35,770 nucleotides of DNA from Rhodobiaceae bacterium (GCA_024639515.1 JAHEIG010000006.1:2769-38538), one strand, 5' to 3'; shown: positions 1 through 10,500, counted from the stretch's first letter. Translations and numbers: made by a program. Notes: generated by a model from the sequence alone, not told the origin.

Positions 1-138
1 GCTGGTATCGTCTTGGTGCGCGAAGCAGGCGGCTTGGTGTCAGACGAAACCAATCGTCAGCGCTTCCTCGAATCCGGCACTGTGGTGGCCGGCAATGAAG
101 CGATTCATGGCGACTTGCTAAAAAATCTCAAAAAATAA
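1..138 (+). CDS. suhB: Inositol monophosphatase family protein, C-terminal fragment (5' truncated by window)
   Basis: Frame 1 reads AGIVLVREAGGLVSDETNRQRFLESGTVVAGNEAIHGDLLKNLKK* ending at 138; resembles the IMPase/SuhB C-terminus (A/GG..VT/SD....N...V.AGN..IH..LL). Not in the ORF track because it is partial. Confidence 0.75.
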   Translation, partial: AGIVLVREAGGLVSDETNRQRFLESGTVVAGNEAIHGDLLKNLKK

Positions 139-166
139 TCCGGGTATCTTCGCCTAATTAGGCGCC

Positions 167-1984
167 CTATTCGGCGGCAATATCGGCAAATTGTAAGCGC
201 GCCAGGCGGGCATACAGGCCGCCCTGCGCCAATAGCGCGTCATGCGTGCCGCTGGCGACAATCTCACCAGCTTCCAGCACGATAATCCGATCGGCTTTCA
301 AAACCGTCGCCAGACGGTGGGCAATCACCAGCGTGGTGCGCCCGACCATCAAATGACCCAAGGCTTTTTGCACCAGTGTTTCGCTTTCAGCATCCAGCGC
401 GCTGGTTGCTTCATCAAGCAGCAGGATCGGCGCATTGCGCAAAATCGCGCGGGCAATCGCTAGGCGCTGGCGTTGACCGCCTGACAATGTCACGCCGCGC
501 TCGCCAAGTTGTGTGTCATAGCCATCCGGCAGACGGGTGACAAACTCATCGGCTTGGGCTGCTTCAGCCGCTGCGATGACTTCTTCGCGGCTGGCCTCTG
601 GGCGGCCAAAGCGGATATTTTCCAGCACAGATTTGGCGAAAATCACGGTTTCTTGCGGCACCACAGAAAGCGCCCCGCGCACCGCTTGCGGCTCGACCAT
701 TTTGACATCAACCCCGTCGATTAAAATGCGCCCGCCTTGCGGGTCATAAAACCGCGACAACAGTTGGAACATGGTGCTTTTACCAGCCCCCGATGCGCCG
801 ACCAAAGCGACGGTTTCGCCGGCCGCGACATCCAATGTCACACCATCCAAGGCGGAAATGCCAGGCCGCGACGGATAGGCAAAAGACACCGCTTCAAAGC
901 GTACCTCACCGTGTGCTGGCACGGGCAGGCTAAGCGGGTTTTCAGGCGCTTTAATGTCGGCCTCGACAGCCAAAATCTCGACCAGTCTTTCGGTCGCCCC
1001 CGCCGCCAATTGCACTTCGCCCCAAACTTCCGACAGCGCCCCGATGGAGGTGGCGCACAGCACCGCATAAAGCACAAACTGCCCCAGCGTACCGGCGGTC
1101 ATGGTGCCTTCGAGAACATCTTGCGCGCCGAGCCATAAAATTCCGACAACACCGGAAAACACCAAGACAATGGCAATCGCCGTCATCCCCGAGCGCGCCC
1201 AAATACGGGCCCGCGCGGCATCGAAAGAGGCTTCCACCGCGTCGACAAATTGTCGCCGGTCTTCCGCCTCATGGGTAAATGATTGCACCGTCTGCATGGC
1301 TTGAATGGTCTCAGCCGCATGGGCACTGGTATCGGCAATGCGGTCTTGGCTGGCCCGCGCCAGACGCCGCACCATACGGCCAAAAATAATCATCGGCAGA
1401 ACCACAGCCGGTAGCGTCAAAGCTGCCAGCAGGCTCAGCGTGGCGCTGGTATAAACCAGCATCGCTGCCGAGCCGACAAACATAAACGCATTGCGCAGGG
1501 CAATCGACGCCGATGAGCCGATGACGGTTTTAATCAGCGTGGTGTCAGCGGTCAGCCGCGACAGCACCTCACCGGTGCGCGTCACTTCAAAAAATGACGG
1601 GCTGAGGGTGGTGATGTGATGATAAACAGCGGCCCGCATATCAGCAGTGATGCGCTCGCCGAGCCACGACACAAAGAAAAACCGTGTGGCGCTGGCCAGT
1701 CCGAGAACAAGGGCGACCAGAAACAGGGCGAGAAAATAGCGATCAATCGAGTCCGGGTCAGCATTGGAAAACCCATTATCAATCATAAACCGAACCGCCA
1801 CCGGCATCGCCAATGTCGCCGCAGTGGCGGCGATCAGCGCGATAAAGGCAGCCAGCAAAACCAGCGGATATTGGGTAACAAACGGCAATAGCGCGCGCAA
1901 CGGGCGAAGCGAGCGGCCGCGAGGCCGCCGCTTGGCTTGTTCTTCGATCTGTTCGACCACTTCCGCCGCGTCATTTCGGGACAT
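167..1984 (-). CDS. ABC transporter ATP-binding/permease protein (MsbA-like half-transporter)
   Basis: 605 aa; N-terminal TM domain, Walker [10 protein letters not shown], signature LSGGQRQR, Walker [14 protein letters not shown]-loop IAHRL. Confidence 0.93.
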   Translation of the reverse strand: MSRNDAAEVVEQIEEQAKRRPRGRSLRPLRALLPFVTQYPLVLLAAFIALIAATAATLAMPVAVRFMIDNGFSNADPDSIDRYFLALFLVALVLGLASATRFFFVSWLGERITADMRAAVYHHITTLSPSFFEVTRTGEVLSRLTADTTLIKTVIGSSASIALRNAFMFVGSAAMLVYTSATLSLLAALTLPAVVLPMIIFGRMVRRLARASQDRIADTSAHAAETIQAMQTVQSFTHEAEDRRQFVDAVEASFDAARARIWARSGMTAIAIVLVFSGVVGILWLGAQDVLEGTMTAGTLGQFVLYAVLCATSIGALSEVWGEVQLAAGATERLVEILAVEADIKAPENPLSLPVPAHGEVRFEAVSFAYPSRPGISALDGVTLDVAAGETVALVGASGAGKSTMFQLLSRFYDPQGGRILIDGVDVKMVEPQAVRGALSVVPQETVIFAKSVLENIRFGRPEASREEVIAAAEAAQADEFVTRLPDGYDTQLGERGVTLSGGQRQRLAIARAILRNAPILLLDEATSALDAESETLVQKALGHLMVGRTTLVIAHRLATVLKADRIIVLEAGEIVASGTHDALLAQGGLYARLARLQFADIAAE

Positions 1985-2051
1985 TTATCACCTGTAAAAT
2001 CGTTGGTCGCTTATAACAGTGTCAATCAATTCACACCAGTGCGTAAACATG

Positions 2052-2080
2052 CTTGCACACAGCGCCCGTCTTGGTTATAT
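2052..2080 (+). promoter_or_regulatory. Putative sigma70-type promoter of rpmE
   Basis: CTTGCA/TTGCAC at 2052-2058, 16-17 bp spacer, TTATAT at 2075-2080, upstream of the L31 ATG at 2114. Confidence 0.4.
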
Positions 2081-2113
2081 AAGCGTCAAATCTTATTAGA
2101 AAAGGAATGGCTT

Positions 2114-2335
2114 ATGAAAAAGGACATTCACCCAGAATATCACATGATTACAGTGGCCATGACCGATGGCACCACTTATCAGACACGTTCAACCTATGGT
2201 GAGGAAGGAGCAACGCTGACTTTGGACATTGATCCAACCACCCACCCTGCTTGGACAAAAGGCTCTCAGACGCTGGTCGACCGTGGTGGCCGCGTAAGCC
2301 GCTTCAACAAGAAATTCGACAGCTTTATGGGCTAA
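2114..2335 (+). CDS. rpmE: 50S ribosomal protein L31
   Basis: 73 aa [29 protein letters not shown]...[25 protein letters not shown]; internal ATG of the 1937-2335 ORF. Confidence 0.95.
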   Translation: MKKDIHPEYHMITVAMTDGTTYQTRSTYGEEGATLTLDIDPTTHPAWTKGSQTLVDRGGRVSRFNKKFDSFMG

Positions 2336-2345
2336 GCCTATCTCG

Positions 2346-2540
2346 CTAGTTTTTGAAAAGGGCTTCCGCTTCGCTGTGGGAGCCCTTTTTGCTTTCTGTC
2401 ATCGCCAAAGCGCGCTCAATTTCGGCTTTTAACGCCTCGACCCGCAGCTCCAGATCATCCAAGCTCATCACCGACAAATCTTCGTCGAGGAGCTGACGCA
2501 ATGCGTCGCCCAAGCTGGCTTTGATTTCTTCTTCCATCAT
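2346..2540 (-). CDS. DUF1192 family small protein
   Basis: 64 aa; LSVMSLDDLELRVEALKAEIERA...SEAEALFKN matches the DUF1192 pattern; neighbours are typical for alphaproteobacteria. Confidence 0.8.
   Translation of the reverse strand: MMEEEIKASLGDALRQLLDEDLSVMSLDDLELRVEALKAEIERALAMTESKKGSHSEAEALFKN
2358..2390 (+). terminator. Rho-independent terminator of rpmE, lying inside the 3' end of the DUF1192 CDS
   Basis: AAGGGCTTCC (2358-2367), 10-nt loop, GGGAGCCCTT (2378-2387) then TTT; 10-bp stem with one G-T pair. Confidence 0.75.
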
Positions 2541-2620
2541 CCCTGCCCTCTGCCTATAGTCTTGGCCAGTCTTATCTTACTGACCTTCGACAGTTGATTT
2601 CTAACAGGAACCTTAGCCCG

Positions 2621-3631
2621 ATGACCGATAATTTACCAACCGAGATGCAAGCAATCGCGATTGGCGATGCCAAAACCCCCGATAGCCTGAGCTTAGAGAC
2701 CTGCGCCGTGCCCGCCATGGGCGACGATGAGGTGTTGGTGAAAATAGCCGCCGCCGGCGTCAATCGCGGCGATTGCTATCAACGCATGGGGTTTTATCCG
2801 CCGCCACCCGGCGCATCAGAGATTATGGGCTTAGAATTTTCCGGCACCATCATTGCGGTTGGGGCCAATGTGTCCAAATGGCAAATCGGTGCCCGCGTGG
2901 CGGCACTGGTCGCAGGTGGCGGCTATGCTGAATATGGCGTCGTGCATCAACACCATATCCTGCCCGTGCCTGATGATATGAGCTTGACCGACGCCGCCGC
3001 CCTGCCCGAAACAATCTTCACCGTCTGGGCCAATGTTTTTGAGCATTGCGGCCTGAAAAGCGGCGAAACCCTGCTGATTCATGGCGGCTCAAGCGGCATT
3101 GGCACCACTGCCATCCAAATGGCCAAACTGGCCGGTGCCAAAGTCATGGTCACAGCAGGCTCGGCCGATAAATGCGCCGCCTGCAACGCATTAGGTGCTG
3201 ATTTGGCGGTTGATTACAAACAGCAAGATTTCGTCGCCGAGAGCGTTGCCTTCAGCAACGGCCAAGGCATTGATGTGATTTTGGACATGGTCGGTGGCGA
3301 CTATTTCCAGCGCAATATCCAAGCCGCCGCGCGCCACGGGCGCATCGTCAATATCGCGCATCTTCAAGGCTCAAAAGCAGAAATCGATATGATGCCGGTG
3401 ATGCTAAAAAACCTGACCCTGACAGGCTCAACCTTACGGGCCCGCGCGACAGAAGAAAAAACCCGCCTGACCGAGGCGGTGGCGACGAATATTTGGCCGC
3501 ACATTGGCCAAGCGGTGAAACCGGTGGTCGATAGCACCTTTGAGCTGGCGCAAGCCGGTGAGGCGCAAAAGCGCATGGAAAGCAGCGCCCATATCGGCAA
3601 AATCATCCTGACCTGCGGCGACGACCAATAG
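2621..3631 (+). CDS. NAD(P)H-quinone oxidoreductase (zinc-type alcohol dehydrogenase superfamily, QOR-like)
   Basis: MTDNLPTEMQAIAIGD...; AAGVNRGDCYQRMGFYPPPPGASEIMGLEFSG, LIHGGSSGIGTTAIQMAK nucleotide-binding motif. Internal ATG of the 2594 ORF chosen. Confidence 0.9.
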   Translation: MTDNLPTEMQAIAIGDAKTPDSLSLETCAVPAMGDDEVLVKIAAAGVNRGDCYQRMGFYPPPPGASEIMGLEFSGTIIAVGANVSKWQIGARVAALVAGGGYAEYGVVHQHHILPVPDDMSLTDAAALPETIFTVWANVFEHCGLKSGETLLIHGGSSGIGTTAIQMAKLAGAKVMVTAGSADKCAACNALGADLAVDYKQQDFVAESVAFSNGQGIDVILDMVGGDYFQRNIQAAARHGRIVNIAHLQGSKAEIDMMPVMLKNLTLTGSTLRARATEEKTRLTEAVATNIWPHIGQAVKPVVDSTFELAQAGEAQKRMESSAHIGKIILTCGDDQ

Positions 3632-3672
3632 CGGCGGGTCAATCTGGCTGTCGCGTCCGACAATTAAAGTGT

Positions 3673-3701
3673 TTTACACCACCCACACTTGTCGGCTATA
3701 T
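3673..3701 (+). promoter_or_regulatory. Putative sigma70-type promoter of trcR
   Basis: TTTACA (3673-3678), 17 bp, CTATAT (3696-3701). Confidence 0.45.
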
Positions 3702-3786
3702 AAGCGCCATAGCTTTAATTTAGACCTGTTGAATTGATGCATAGAACTGCATCAAAACAATGCGTGACAGATATTCGGAGAGCATT

Positions 3787-4539
3787 ATGACTGCACCTCT
3801 TATGCCCAAAGCCACAGCGGTTTGGCTTGTCGACAATACGGCACTTACATTTGACCAGATTGCGGTTTTTTGCGGCCTGCACCCGCTGGAAGTCAAAGGC
3901 ATTGCCAATGGCGACGTCGCCCAAGGCATTAAGGGTCTCGACCCGATTTCCAATGGTCAATTGACCCGTACCGAGCTGGAGCGCTGCCAAGAAGACCCAA
4001 GCGCCTATCTGCAACTGGCTGAAAGCAAGCGCGATATTCCAGAGGCCAAGCCTTTGACCGGTGCGCGCTACACACCCCTTTCAAAACGCCAAGAGCGTCC
4101 AGACGCCATTGCATGGCTGGTCCGCAATCACCCTGAATTGAACGACGCCGAAATTGGCCGTCTGGTCGGCACAACCAAGCCAACCATTAAGAGCATTCGT
4201 GAGCGCACCCACTGGAACATGTCGCAAATCACGCCGGTTGATCCGGTCACGCTGGGCCTGTGCTCACAAATTGATTTGGATGAATATGTCGCCAAAGCCG
4301 CCAAGCGCGAAGAACGCCGCCTGAAACGTCTGGCCAAAGAAAACGGCACCACCGTCAGCGAAGTGTTGAAAGAAGCCGAGGAAACCACGGCGATTGAAAC
4401 CCACGCCCCGGTTGAGCCAGCGCCGATGACCGAAGAGCCTGTCGCAGCCGACGTATTTTCCGATACGCCGTCATCAGATGATGCCAGCGACGCCGCCGAA
4501 GAGGTCATCCGCCCTGAGGACGTGTTCAAAAGCAATTAA
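3787..4539 (+). CDS. trcR: Cell cycle transcriptional regulator TrcR (DUF1013)
   Basis: MTAPLMPKATAVWLVDNTALTFDQIAVFCGLHPLEVKGIANGDVAQGIKGLDPISNGQLTRTELERCQ...; characteristic DUF1013 N-terminus, next to QOR/DUF1192. Confidence 0.85.
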   Translation: MTAPLMPKATAVWLVDNTALTFDQIAVFCGLHPLEVKGIANGDVAQGIKGLDPISNGQLTRTELERCQEDPSAYLQLAESKRDIPEAKPLTGARYTPLSKRQERPDAIAWLVRNHPELNDAEIGRLVGTTKPTIKSIRERTHWNMSQITPVDPVTLGLCSQIDLDEYVAKAAKREERRLKRLAKENGTTVSEVLKEAEETTAIETHAPVEPAPMTEEPVAADVFSDTPSSDDASDAAEEVIRPEDVFKSN

Positions 4540-4651
4540 GGCGCCGCCAGCAAGCCTATCGAATGCGCTTGAAATGGCGCGTTAAATAGGTTTAACTCCC
4601 CGCTTTCTGGGATTTGCCCGTTTCGGGCACCCGCTGTTGAGAGGAAGTCAA

Positions 4652-5143
4652 ATGGCCTCGGACATTAAAGTCGGTATCATTATGGGCAGCCAGTCAGACT
4701 GGCCAACCATGAAATGCGCCGCAGATATCCTGACCGAACTCGGCGTCTCCTTTGAGAGCCGAATCGTATCCGCCCACCGCACCCCTGATCGCCTTTACGA
4801 ATATGCCAAAACCGCCAAACAACGTGGTTTGAAGGTGATTATCGCAGGCGCAGGCGGGGCCGCGCATTTGCCCGGCATGGTAGCGGCAATGACACCATTG
4901 CCGGTGCTCGGCGTGCCGGTGAAATCAAAAGCCTTATCGGGCCAAGACTCGCTGCTGTCGATTGTGCAAATGCCCGCCGGTGTGCCGGTCGGTACTTTGG
5001 CGATTGGTGAGGCCGGTGCCAGCAACGCAGCGCTTTTGGCCAGTGCCATTCTGGCCACCCATGACGAGGCCTTGAGCACCCGCCTTGAAGCATGGCGCAC
5101 CGCCCGCACCGAAGCTGTTGAAGAGACACCGCGTGACGACTAA
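4652..5143 (+). CDS. purE: N5-carboxyaminoimidazole ribonucleotide mutase
   Basis: [49 protein letters not shown]...[28 protein letters not shown]. Confidence 0.96.
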   Translation: MASDIKVGIIMGSQSDWPTMKCAADILTELGVSFESRIVSAHRTPDRLYEYAKTAKQRGLKVIIAGAGGAAHLPGMVAAMTPLPVLGVPVKSKALSGQDSLLSIVQMPAGVPVGTLAIGEAGASNAALLASAILATHDEALSTRLEAWRTARTEAVEETPRDD

Positions 5144-6203
5144 CCGCCTGAAACCCGGCCAGACCATTGGTATCATTGGCGGCGGCCAGCTCGGGCGCAT
5201 GCTGGCCTTGGCCAGTGCCGAGCTGGGTTTTACCTGTCACATCTATTGCCCCGAAGAAAACAGCCCGGCCAGCCAAGTGGCGCATCAAACCACTTGCGCC
5301 GCTTATGAAGACCTCGACGCGCTGGCACAATTTGCCGACAGCGTCGATGTCGTCACTTATGAATTCGAGAATATTCCCGCCGACAGCATTGCCACACTGA
5401 CCGCCCAAAACACCGTCAGCCCGCCAGCCCGCGCGCTGGCTGTGTCGCAAGACCGGCTCGACGAGAAAACATTTATCGCCGCGCTGGGTATCGCCGTGGC
5501 CGGTTTCCACGACATCACCGATTTGGACAGCCTGACAGCGGCGCTGGCACAAACCGGCGGCCAAGGGATTTTGAAAACCCGTCGCTTTGGCTATGACGGC
5601 AAAGGCCAATGGCGCATCTCACCGAGCAGCGATTTGACGGCCATTTTGGACGAGCTGGACGGTCAACCCGCGATATTGGAAGCACTGATTAATTTTGAAC
5701 GCGAAGTGTCGCTGATTGTCGCGCGCGACGCAGCCGGCCATGTCGCCAGCTATGCACCGATTGAGAATGTGCATAAAAACCATATTCTGCATCAATCGAC
5801 CCTACCAGCTCAGCTCAGCACTGATTTGGCGGCGCAAGCCGAACAGATTGCCGAGAGCTTGGCCACAGCCCTCGACTATGTTGGTATTTTGGCGATTGAA
5901 ACCTTTGTCACCGCCGACGGGCTGATTGTTAATGAAATCGCCCCTCGGGTGCATAATTCAGGCCACATCACCCAAGACGCATGCACCTGTGGCCAATTTG
6001 AGCAGCATATTCGCGCCATTGCCGGTTGGCCATTAGGCGACCCGACGGCGCATTCGAAAGCCATGATGACCAATTTATTGGGCGATGAGGTGGATGATTT
6101 GGCGGCATGGGACAGCGCCCCCGCCACCCGCGTGCATCTATACGGCAAAGCTGAAGCCAAGCCGGGCCGCAAAATGGGCCACGTCAATCAACTGATTAAA
6201 TAA
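5133..6203 (+). CDS. purK: 5-(carboxyamino)imidazole ribonucleotide synthase
   Basis: [23 protein letters not shown]..., [16 protein letters not shown]-grasp, [17 protein letters not shown]; likely GTG start at 5133 overlapping the purE end. Confidence 0.95.
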   Translation: MTTNRLKPGQTIGIIGGGQLGRMLALASAELGFTCHIYCPEENSPASQVAHQTTCAAYEDLDALAQFADSVDVVTYEFENIPADSIATLTAQNTVSPPARALAVSQDRLDEKTFIAALGIAVAGFHDITDLDSLTAALAQTGGQGILKTRRFGYDGKGQWRISPSSDLTAILDELDGQPAILEALINFEREVSLIVARDAAGHVASYAPIENVHKNHILHQSTLPAQLSTDLAAQAEQIAESLATALDYVGILAIETFVTADGLIVNEIAPRVHNSGHITQDACTCGQFEQHIRAIAGWPLGDPTAHSKAMMTNLLGDEVDDLAAWDSAPATRVHLYGKAEAKPGRKMGHVNQLIK

Positions 6204-6209
6204 ACAGGG

Positions 6210-6884
6210 CTATCTATTGGCCGCGCGAAAGCGCCATTGAGCCAATTTATCCAGTGCCTCGCTGAAGCCTGAGCCATCGGTTTGGATTTTCTCAGCCGCT
6301 TTCGTCAGCTTGCCTTTGACCTTTTCAAACTGCATGACATTCTCAATCCGCCGGTCAAGGAAGGCGCGGGTTTTGGCCAGCTCTGCGCTGTCATCGTCAA
6401 ACCAGACAATCCGCGTGGTAGCGATGACACCGCTCAAAATGGTGCGCTTTGAATAGTAATTATAATCGGTCGCGGTATCACCCGCCCAACGCCACATCAG
6501 ATGCGCTGTTTCAAACAATAGCTGCGCCGCCTGCTTCTGACGCCCCGGCATGCTCAGCCAAGCGGCCGCACGCCGCGCCGCGTCGCGATGGTCGGCATCG
6601 GCCTGCAAGCGCACCATCACCGTTTCGGTGATGCGCTCACGGATTTTCAGCCCCTCAGCATCGGGTAAAGCCGCCAGCATCGATTCGTCGCCTTGCGCCG
6701 AAAACAAAGAAATCAGGTCAGACACCCCATTAGGCAGGGCCAATAAAGCCGTGCCCGCGTCAACACCGGCACTGTCAATCGCCTGCTCAAGGCAGGCTGG
6801 ACTCCAGCCGCTAAAGCTGACTTCATCCAAAGCGGCGGCCAAAATCGCCTGCTGGGTCTCTAAATAGGGGTTTTCTGCGCTCAT
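6210..6884 (-). CDS. COQ9 family protein (ubiquinone biosynthesis)
   Basis: MSAENPYLETQQAILAAALDEVSFSGWSPACLEQAI...RAAAWLSMPGRQKQAAQLLFETAHLMWRWAGDTATDYNYYSKRTILSGV, the conserved COQ9 core; divergent from rpsU. Confidence 0.88.
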   Translation of the reverse strand: MSAENPYLETQQAILAAALDEVSFSGWSPACLEQAIDSAGVDAGTALLALPNGVSDLISLFSAQGDESMLAALPDAEGLKIRERITETVMVRLQADADHRDAARRAAAWLSMPGRQKQAAQLLFETAHLMWRWAGDTATDYNYYSKRTILSGVIATTRIVWFDDDSAELAKTRAFLDRRIENVMQFEKVKGKLTKAAEKIQTDGSGFSEALDKLAQWRFRAANR

Positions 6885-7090
6885 GCCGCGATAATGGCTA
6901 GAAACGGCGCGAAAAACAAGCGTCAAAACAACGCAAGCCCGCCCCGCCCGAGTGTTGCCGAATAGCCAGTAAAGGCGCAAAACACGCGAGATAATGGCGT
7001 GTTTGGCTAGACAAGCCTGCCACGGTTTGCTAAACCCATGCCTATCAAGCAGTGCAAACTGCTTTATCGAAATTTAAGGAGTGATAAAAC

Positions 7091-7315
7091 GTGCAAGTTT
7101 CCGTTCGTGATAACAATGTCGATCAGGCCTATAAGGTTCTGAAAAAGAAACTTCAGCGTGAAGGTGTCTTCCGCGAAATGAAATTGCGTGGCCATTATGA
7201 AAAGCCGTCTGAGAAGCGCGCGCGTGAAAAAGCCGAATCTGTGCGCCGCGTCCGCAAGCTGGCCCGTAAAGCCGCTCAGCGTGAAGGTCTGGTTCTGGGC
7301 AAGCGCAAATACTAA
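7091..7315 (+). CDS. rpsU: 30S ribosomal protein S21
   Basis: 74 aa, GTG start; [60 protein letters not shown]. Confidence 0.95.
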   Translation: MQVSVRDNNVDQAYKVLKKKLQREGVFREMKLRGHYEKPSEKRAREKAESVRRVRKLARKAAQREGLVLGKRKY

Positions 7316-7355
7316 TTTTGTCTTTAACGTTTTGTCTTCACCGACAAAACGACAT

Positions 7356-7387
7356 AAAAAAGCGCCCCCGAGGGGGCGCTTTTATTT
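7356..7387 (+). terminator. Rho-independent (probably bidirectional) terminator between rpsU and pntB
   Basis: AAAAAAGCGCCCCCGAGGGGGCGCTTTTATTTT: 8-9 bp GC stem with A-tract and T-tract between convergent genes; a second hairpin GTTTTGTC/GACAAAAC precedes it at about 7329-7350. Confidence 0.9.
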
Positions 7388-7408
7388 TGCCTGAAGAAGC
7401 GTCGCCGC

Positions 7409-8821
7409 TTAGAAAGCTTTGACGATATTCTCCACCATTTTCTTGGCATCCGAGAACAACATCATAGTGTTGTCGCGGAAGAACAATTCGTTCTCAACGC
7501 CGGCATAGCCTGAGCCCATACCGCGTTTGATAAACAGAACCGTTGCCGCACGCTCAACATCGAGAATCGGCATGCCGTAAATCGGGCTTTGTGGGTCGGT
7601 TTTGGCTGACGGGTTGGTCACGTCATTGGCACCAATAACAAACGCCACATCAGCTTGTGCAAACTCACTGTTAATGTCTTCCAGTTCAAAGACATCGTCA
7701 TACGGCACATTGGCTTCGGCCAGCAGCACATTCATGTGACCCGGCATACGACCGGCCACAGGGTGAATTGCATAAGTGACTTTCACGCCGTCTTTTTTCA
7801 GCTCGTCGACCATTTCACGCAGCGCGTGTTGGGCTTGCGCCACCGCCATGCCATAGCCCGGCACGATGATGACAGATGAAGCGTTTTTCATAATGAACGC
7901 AGCATCGTCGGCACTGCCCTGTTTCACAGGTCGGGTTTCGACAACCCCGTCACCAGCCGCCGCCGTCTCGCCGCCAAAGCCGCCGAGAATAACCGAGAAG
8001 AAGGAACGGTTCATGCCTTTACACATAATGTAAGACAAGATGGCACCCGACGAGCCGACCAAAGAGCCGGTCACAATCAGCGCCAGATTGCCCATGGTAA
8101 AGCCAATGCCTGCAGCCGCCCAACCTGAATAAGAATTCAGCATGGACACCACAACCGGCATATCCGCACCCCCAATTGGAATGATGATCAAGAAGCCAAT
8201 GACGAAAGATAAAATCGTCACGAACAAGAAGACTTCGCCGATTTGATGCTCGGTGCCATTGCCGGTGCATAGATAGATAATGCCGCCAACAATGCTGGCC
8301 GCCAAAATCAAGTTAATGGCATGGCGTTGCGGCAGCATAATTGGTGCCCCCGACATCGTGCCTTGTAGTTTGGCAAAAGCAATGACCGAGCCGGAGAAGG
8401 TAATCGCACCAATCGCGACACCCAGTGACATTTCCACCAAGCTACCGGTTTTGATGACCCCATTAACCGAGATATCAAACGCCTCAGGCGACAAGAAAGC
8501 GGCCCAGGCGACCAGCACAGCGGCCAAACCGACCAATGAGTGGAAAGCGGCAACCAGTTGCGGCATATCGGTCATCGCAATGCGACGTGCGATCACCGCG
8601 CCAATGGCGCCACCAATGACGATACCGCCAATGATTAGCCCCCAAGCGCTGGTTGACTGATTATCCATAATCGCCAGCGTTGTGCCGACAGCGACCAGCA
8701 TACCGGCCATGCCGAAATAGTTACCTTGGCGTGAGGTAACCGGTGAACTCAAACCGCGCAGTGCCAGAATAAACAGCACGCCGGAAGCGAGATAAAGAAG
8801 TGAAGAAATATTTGCGTCCAT
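7409..8821 (-). CDS. pntB: NAD(P) transhydrogenase subunit beta
   Basis: 470 aa; IIVPGYGMAVAQAQHALREM..., YAIHPVAGRMPGHMNVLLAEANVPYDDVFELEDINSEFAQADVAFVIGANDVTNP. Confidence 0.96.
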   Translation of the reverse strand: MDANISSLLYLASGVLFILALRGLSSPVTSRQGNYFGMAGMLVAVGTTLAIMDNQSTSAWGLIIGGIVIGGAIGAVIARRIAMTDMPQLVAAFHSLVGLAAVLVAWAAFLSPEAFDISVNGVIKTGSLVEMSLGVAIGAITFSGSVIAFAKLQGTMSGAPIMLPQRHAINLILAASIVGGIIYLCTGNGTEHQIGEVFLFVTILSFVIGFLIIIPIGGADMPVVVSMLNSYSGWAAAGIGFTMGNLALIVTGSLVGSSGAILSYIMCKGMNRSFFSVILGGFGGETAAAGDGVVETRPVKQGSADDAAFIMKNASSVIIVPGYGMAVAQAQHALREMVDELKKDGVKVTYAIHPVAGRMPGHMNVLLAEANVPYDDVFELEDINSEFAQADVAFVIGANDVTNPSAKTDPQSPIYGMPILDVERAATVLFIKRGMGSGYAGVENELFFRDNTMMLFSDAKKMVENIVKAF

Positions 8822-8831
8822 AGGTCTGGCC

Positions 8832-9140
8832 TCACTTGTCTTTCTTGCGGTACATGGCCAGCATGCGCTGGGTCACGAGGAAACCGCCAAAAATGTTAAT
8901 CGAGGCCAGAATGACCGCTCCAAAGCTCAGCCAACGTGTCAGGCCAGCGCTTTCATTCATTGCATCTGCTTCAGCACCAATGGCCAGAATAGCGCCAACG
9001 ATAATCACTGACGAAATCGCGTTAGTGACCGACATAAGCGGTGTATGAAGCGCCGGTGTGACCGACCAGACGACGTAATAGCCGACAAAAACGGCCATCA
9101 CGAAAATGCTTAAAAGGTAAACAAAAACGTCGGTTTGCAT
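8832..9140 (-). CDS. pntA2: NAD(P) transhydrogenase alpha subunit, membrane part
   Basis: 102 aa; [24 protein letters not shown]..., [19 protein letters not shown]. Confidence 0.93.
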   Translation of the reverse strand: MQTDVFVYLLSIFVMAVFVGYYVVWSVTPALHTPLMSVTNAISSVIIVGAILAIGAEADAMNESAGLTRWLSFGAVILASINIFGGFLVTQRMLAMYRKKDK

Positions 9141-10312
9141 TATGCGTCTCCCTTTGGTTCAGCGTCGGCTTGCTCGCCAGCAGGGGCCAAGGCAGGATGC
9201 ACAACAGCGCCATCGCGCGTCAGGCCAATCCCAGTAATAATTTCGTCTTCCCAATCAAGCGCCAAGGCTTTTTCTTCGGCATCGAAAAACGCCAAAATAA
9301 AGTTCAGCAGATTGCGGGCATAAAGCTCGCTGGCATTACCAGCCAGACGACCCGGCACATTTTCATGCGCCACCAGTTTCACGCCATTATGCTCGCTGAC
9401 TTCACCGAGCTTCGACAATTTGCAATTGCCCCCCTGCTCGGCTGCCAGATCGACAATCACAGAACCCGGGCGCATGGCTTCAACCATCGCCGTGCTGACC
9501 AGCTCAGGCGCAGGACGCCCTGGGATCAACGCGGTGCAGATGACGATGTCTTGCTTGGCGATATGTTCGGCGACCAACGCCGCTTGGCGCTTTTGATAGT
9601 CTTCGCTCATTTCTTTGGCGTAACCGCCTTCTGTTTCGCCGCTGTCATCATCATCGGCTTCTACCATGACAAATGAACCGCCGAGGCTTTCGACCTGCTC
9701 GGCCGCCGCACGGCGCACATCCGTGGCACTCACAATGGCACCGAGACGCTTGGCCGTGGCAATCGCTTGCAAGCCAGCAACACCGGCACCCATGACGAAC
9801 ACACGCGCCGCTGGCACCGTGCCCGCCGCTGTCATCATCATTGGCAAAGCGCGGTTGAACTCAGCCGTCGCATCAAGCACCGCTTTATAACCGGAGAGAT
9901 TGGACTGCGAGGACAACACGTCCATTGATTGCGCCCGCGTGATACGCGGCATCAATTCCATGGCCATTGCCTGAATACCCTGCGCGGCATAGGTCTTGAC
10001 CGCTGCTTCGCTTTGATATGGGTTGAGCTGGGCGACCAGCAACGCATCTTTTTTCATCACGCCAACAATGTCGGCACTTGGTGCTTTCACACCGAAAACA
10101 ATATCGGCCGTTTTGACACTGCCGGCGGCGTCGGACGTAATCGTCGCGCCTTCTGCTTGATAACTCGCATCAGCAAAGCCGGACTGCGCACCAGCTCCGG
10201 CTTCAACGGTCATGCTGACACCAAGAGCCGTCAGCTTTTTAACCGTTTCTGGCGTAGCAGCGACACGTGTCTCACCGCCAGCCTCTTTCAATACAACGAG
10301 GCTTACTGCCAT
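9140..10312 (-). CDS. pntA1: NAD(P) transhydrogenase alpha subunit, soluble NAD-binding part
   Basis: [14 protein letters not shown]..., [48 protein letters not shown]; overlaps pntA2 by 1 nt. Confidence 0.95.
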   Translation of the reverse strand: MAVSLVVLKEAGGETRVAATPETVKKLTALGVSMTVEAGAGAQSGFADASYQAEGATITSDAAGSVKTADIVFGVKAPSADIVGVMKKDALLVAQLNPYQSEAAVKTYAAQGIQAMAMELMPRITRAQSMDVLSSQSNLSGYKAVLDATAEFNRALPMMMTAAGTVPAARVFVMGAGVAGLQAIATAKRLGAIVSATDVRRAAAEQVESLGGSFVMVEADDDDSGETEGGYAKEMSEDYQKRQAALVAEHIAKQDIVICTALIPGRPAPELVSTAMVEAMRPGSVIVDLAAEQGGNCKLSKLGEVSEHNGVKLVAHENVPGRLAGNASELYARNLLNFILAFFDAEEKALALDWEDEIITGIGLTRDGAVVHPALAPAGEQADAEPKGDA

Positions 10313-10347
10313 GTCGTTCTCCTTATGGGTAAATTAAAAGTGATCAC

Positions 10348-10500
10348 TTAGTCGTAAACGAATAGCAAAAGGGCAAGCAGTATCACAACGATACCAGCAC
10401 ATGTCCATTTCGTGTATTTGATAAACCCTTCAAACATGCGCTCATGTTCGGGACGGTCCATTTCTTCGTTCCAGCTTTGCGAATTACTATCGTCTGACAT
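10348..10500 (-). CDS. aa3-type cytochrome c oxidase subunit IV-like small membrane protein (50 aa)
   Basis: Manual translation MSDDSNSQSWNEEMDRPEHERMFEGFIKYTKWTCAGIVVILLALLLFVYD*; short soluble N-terminus, F.GFIK(Y/W) then one TM, as in bacterial aa3 subunit IV; adjacent to pntA as often in alphaproteobacteria. Below the ORF-track size cutoff. Confidence 0.75.
   Translation of the reverse strand: MSDDSNSQSWNEEMDRPEHERMFEGFIKYTKWTCAGIVVILLALLLFVYD

Noticed and set aside
3687-3696. ACTTGTCGGC upstream of trcR, shared with the cspA promoter region, as a regulon motif
   Set aside because: Only a 10-mer and its position relative to the predicted promoters differs (spacer at trcR, -35 at cspA); too weak without a genome-wide motif count.
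4839-5609. 256-aa ORF antisense to purE/purK
   Set aside because: Lies opposite two highly conserved genes; shadow ORF from codon bias.
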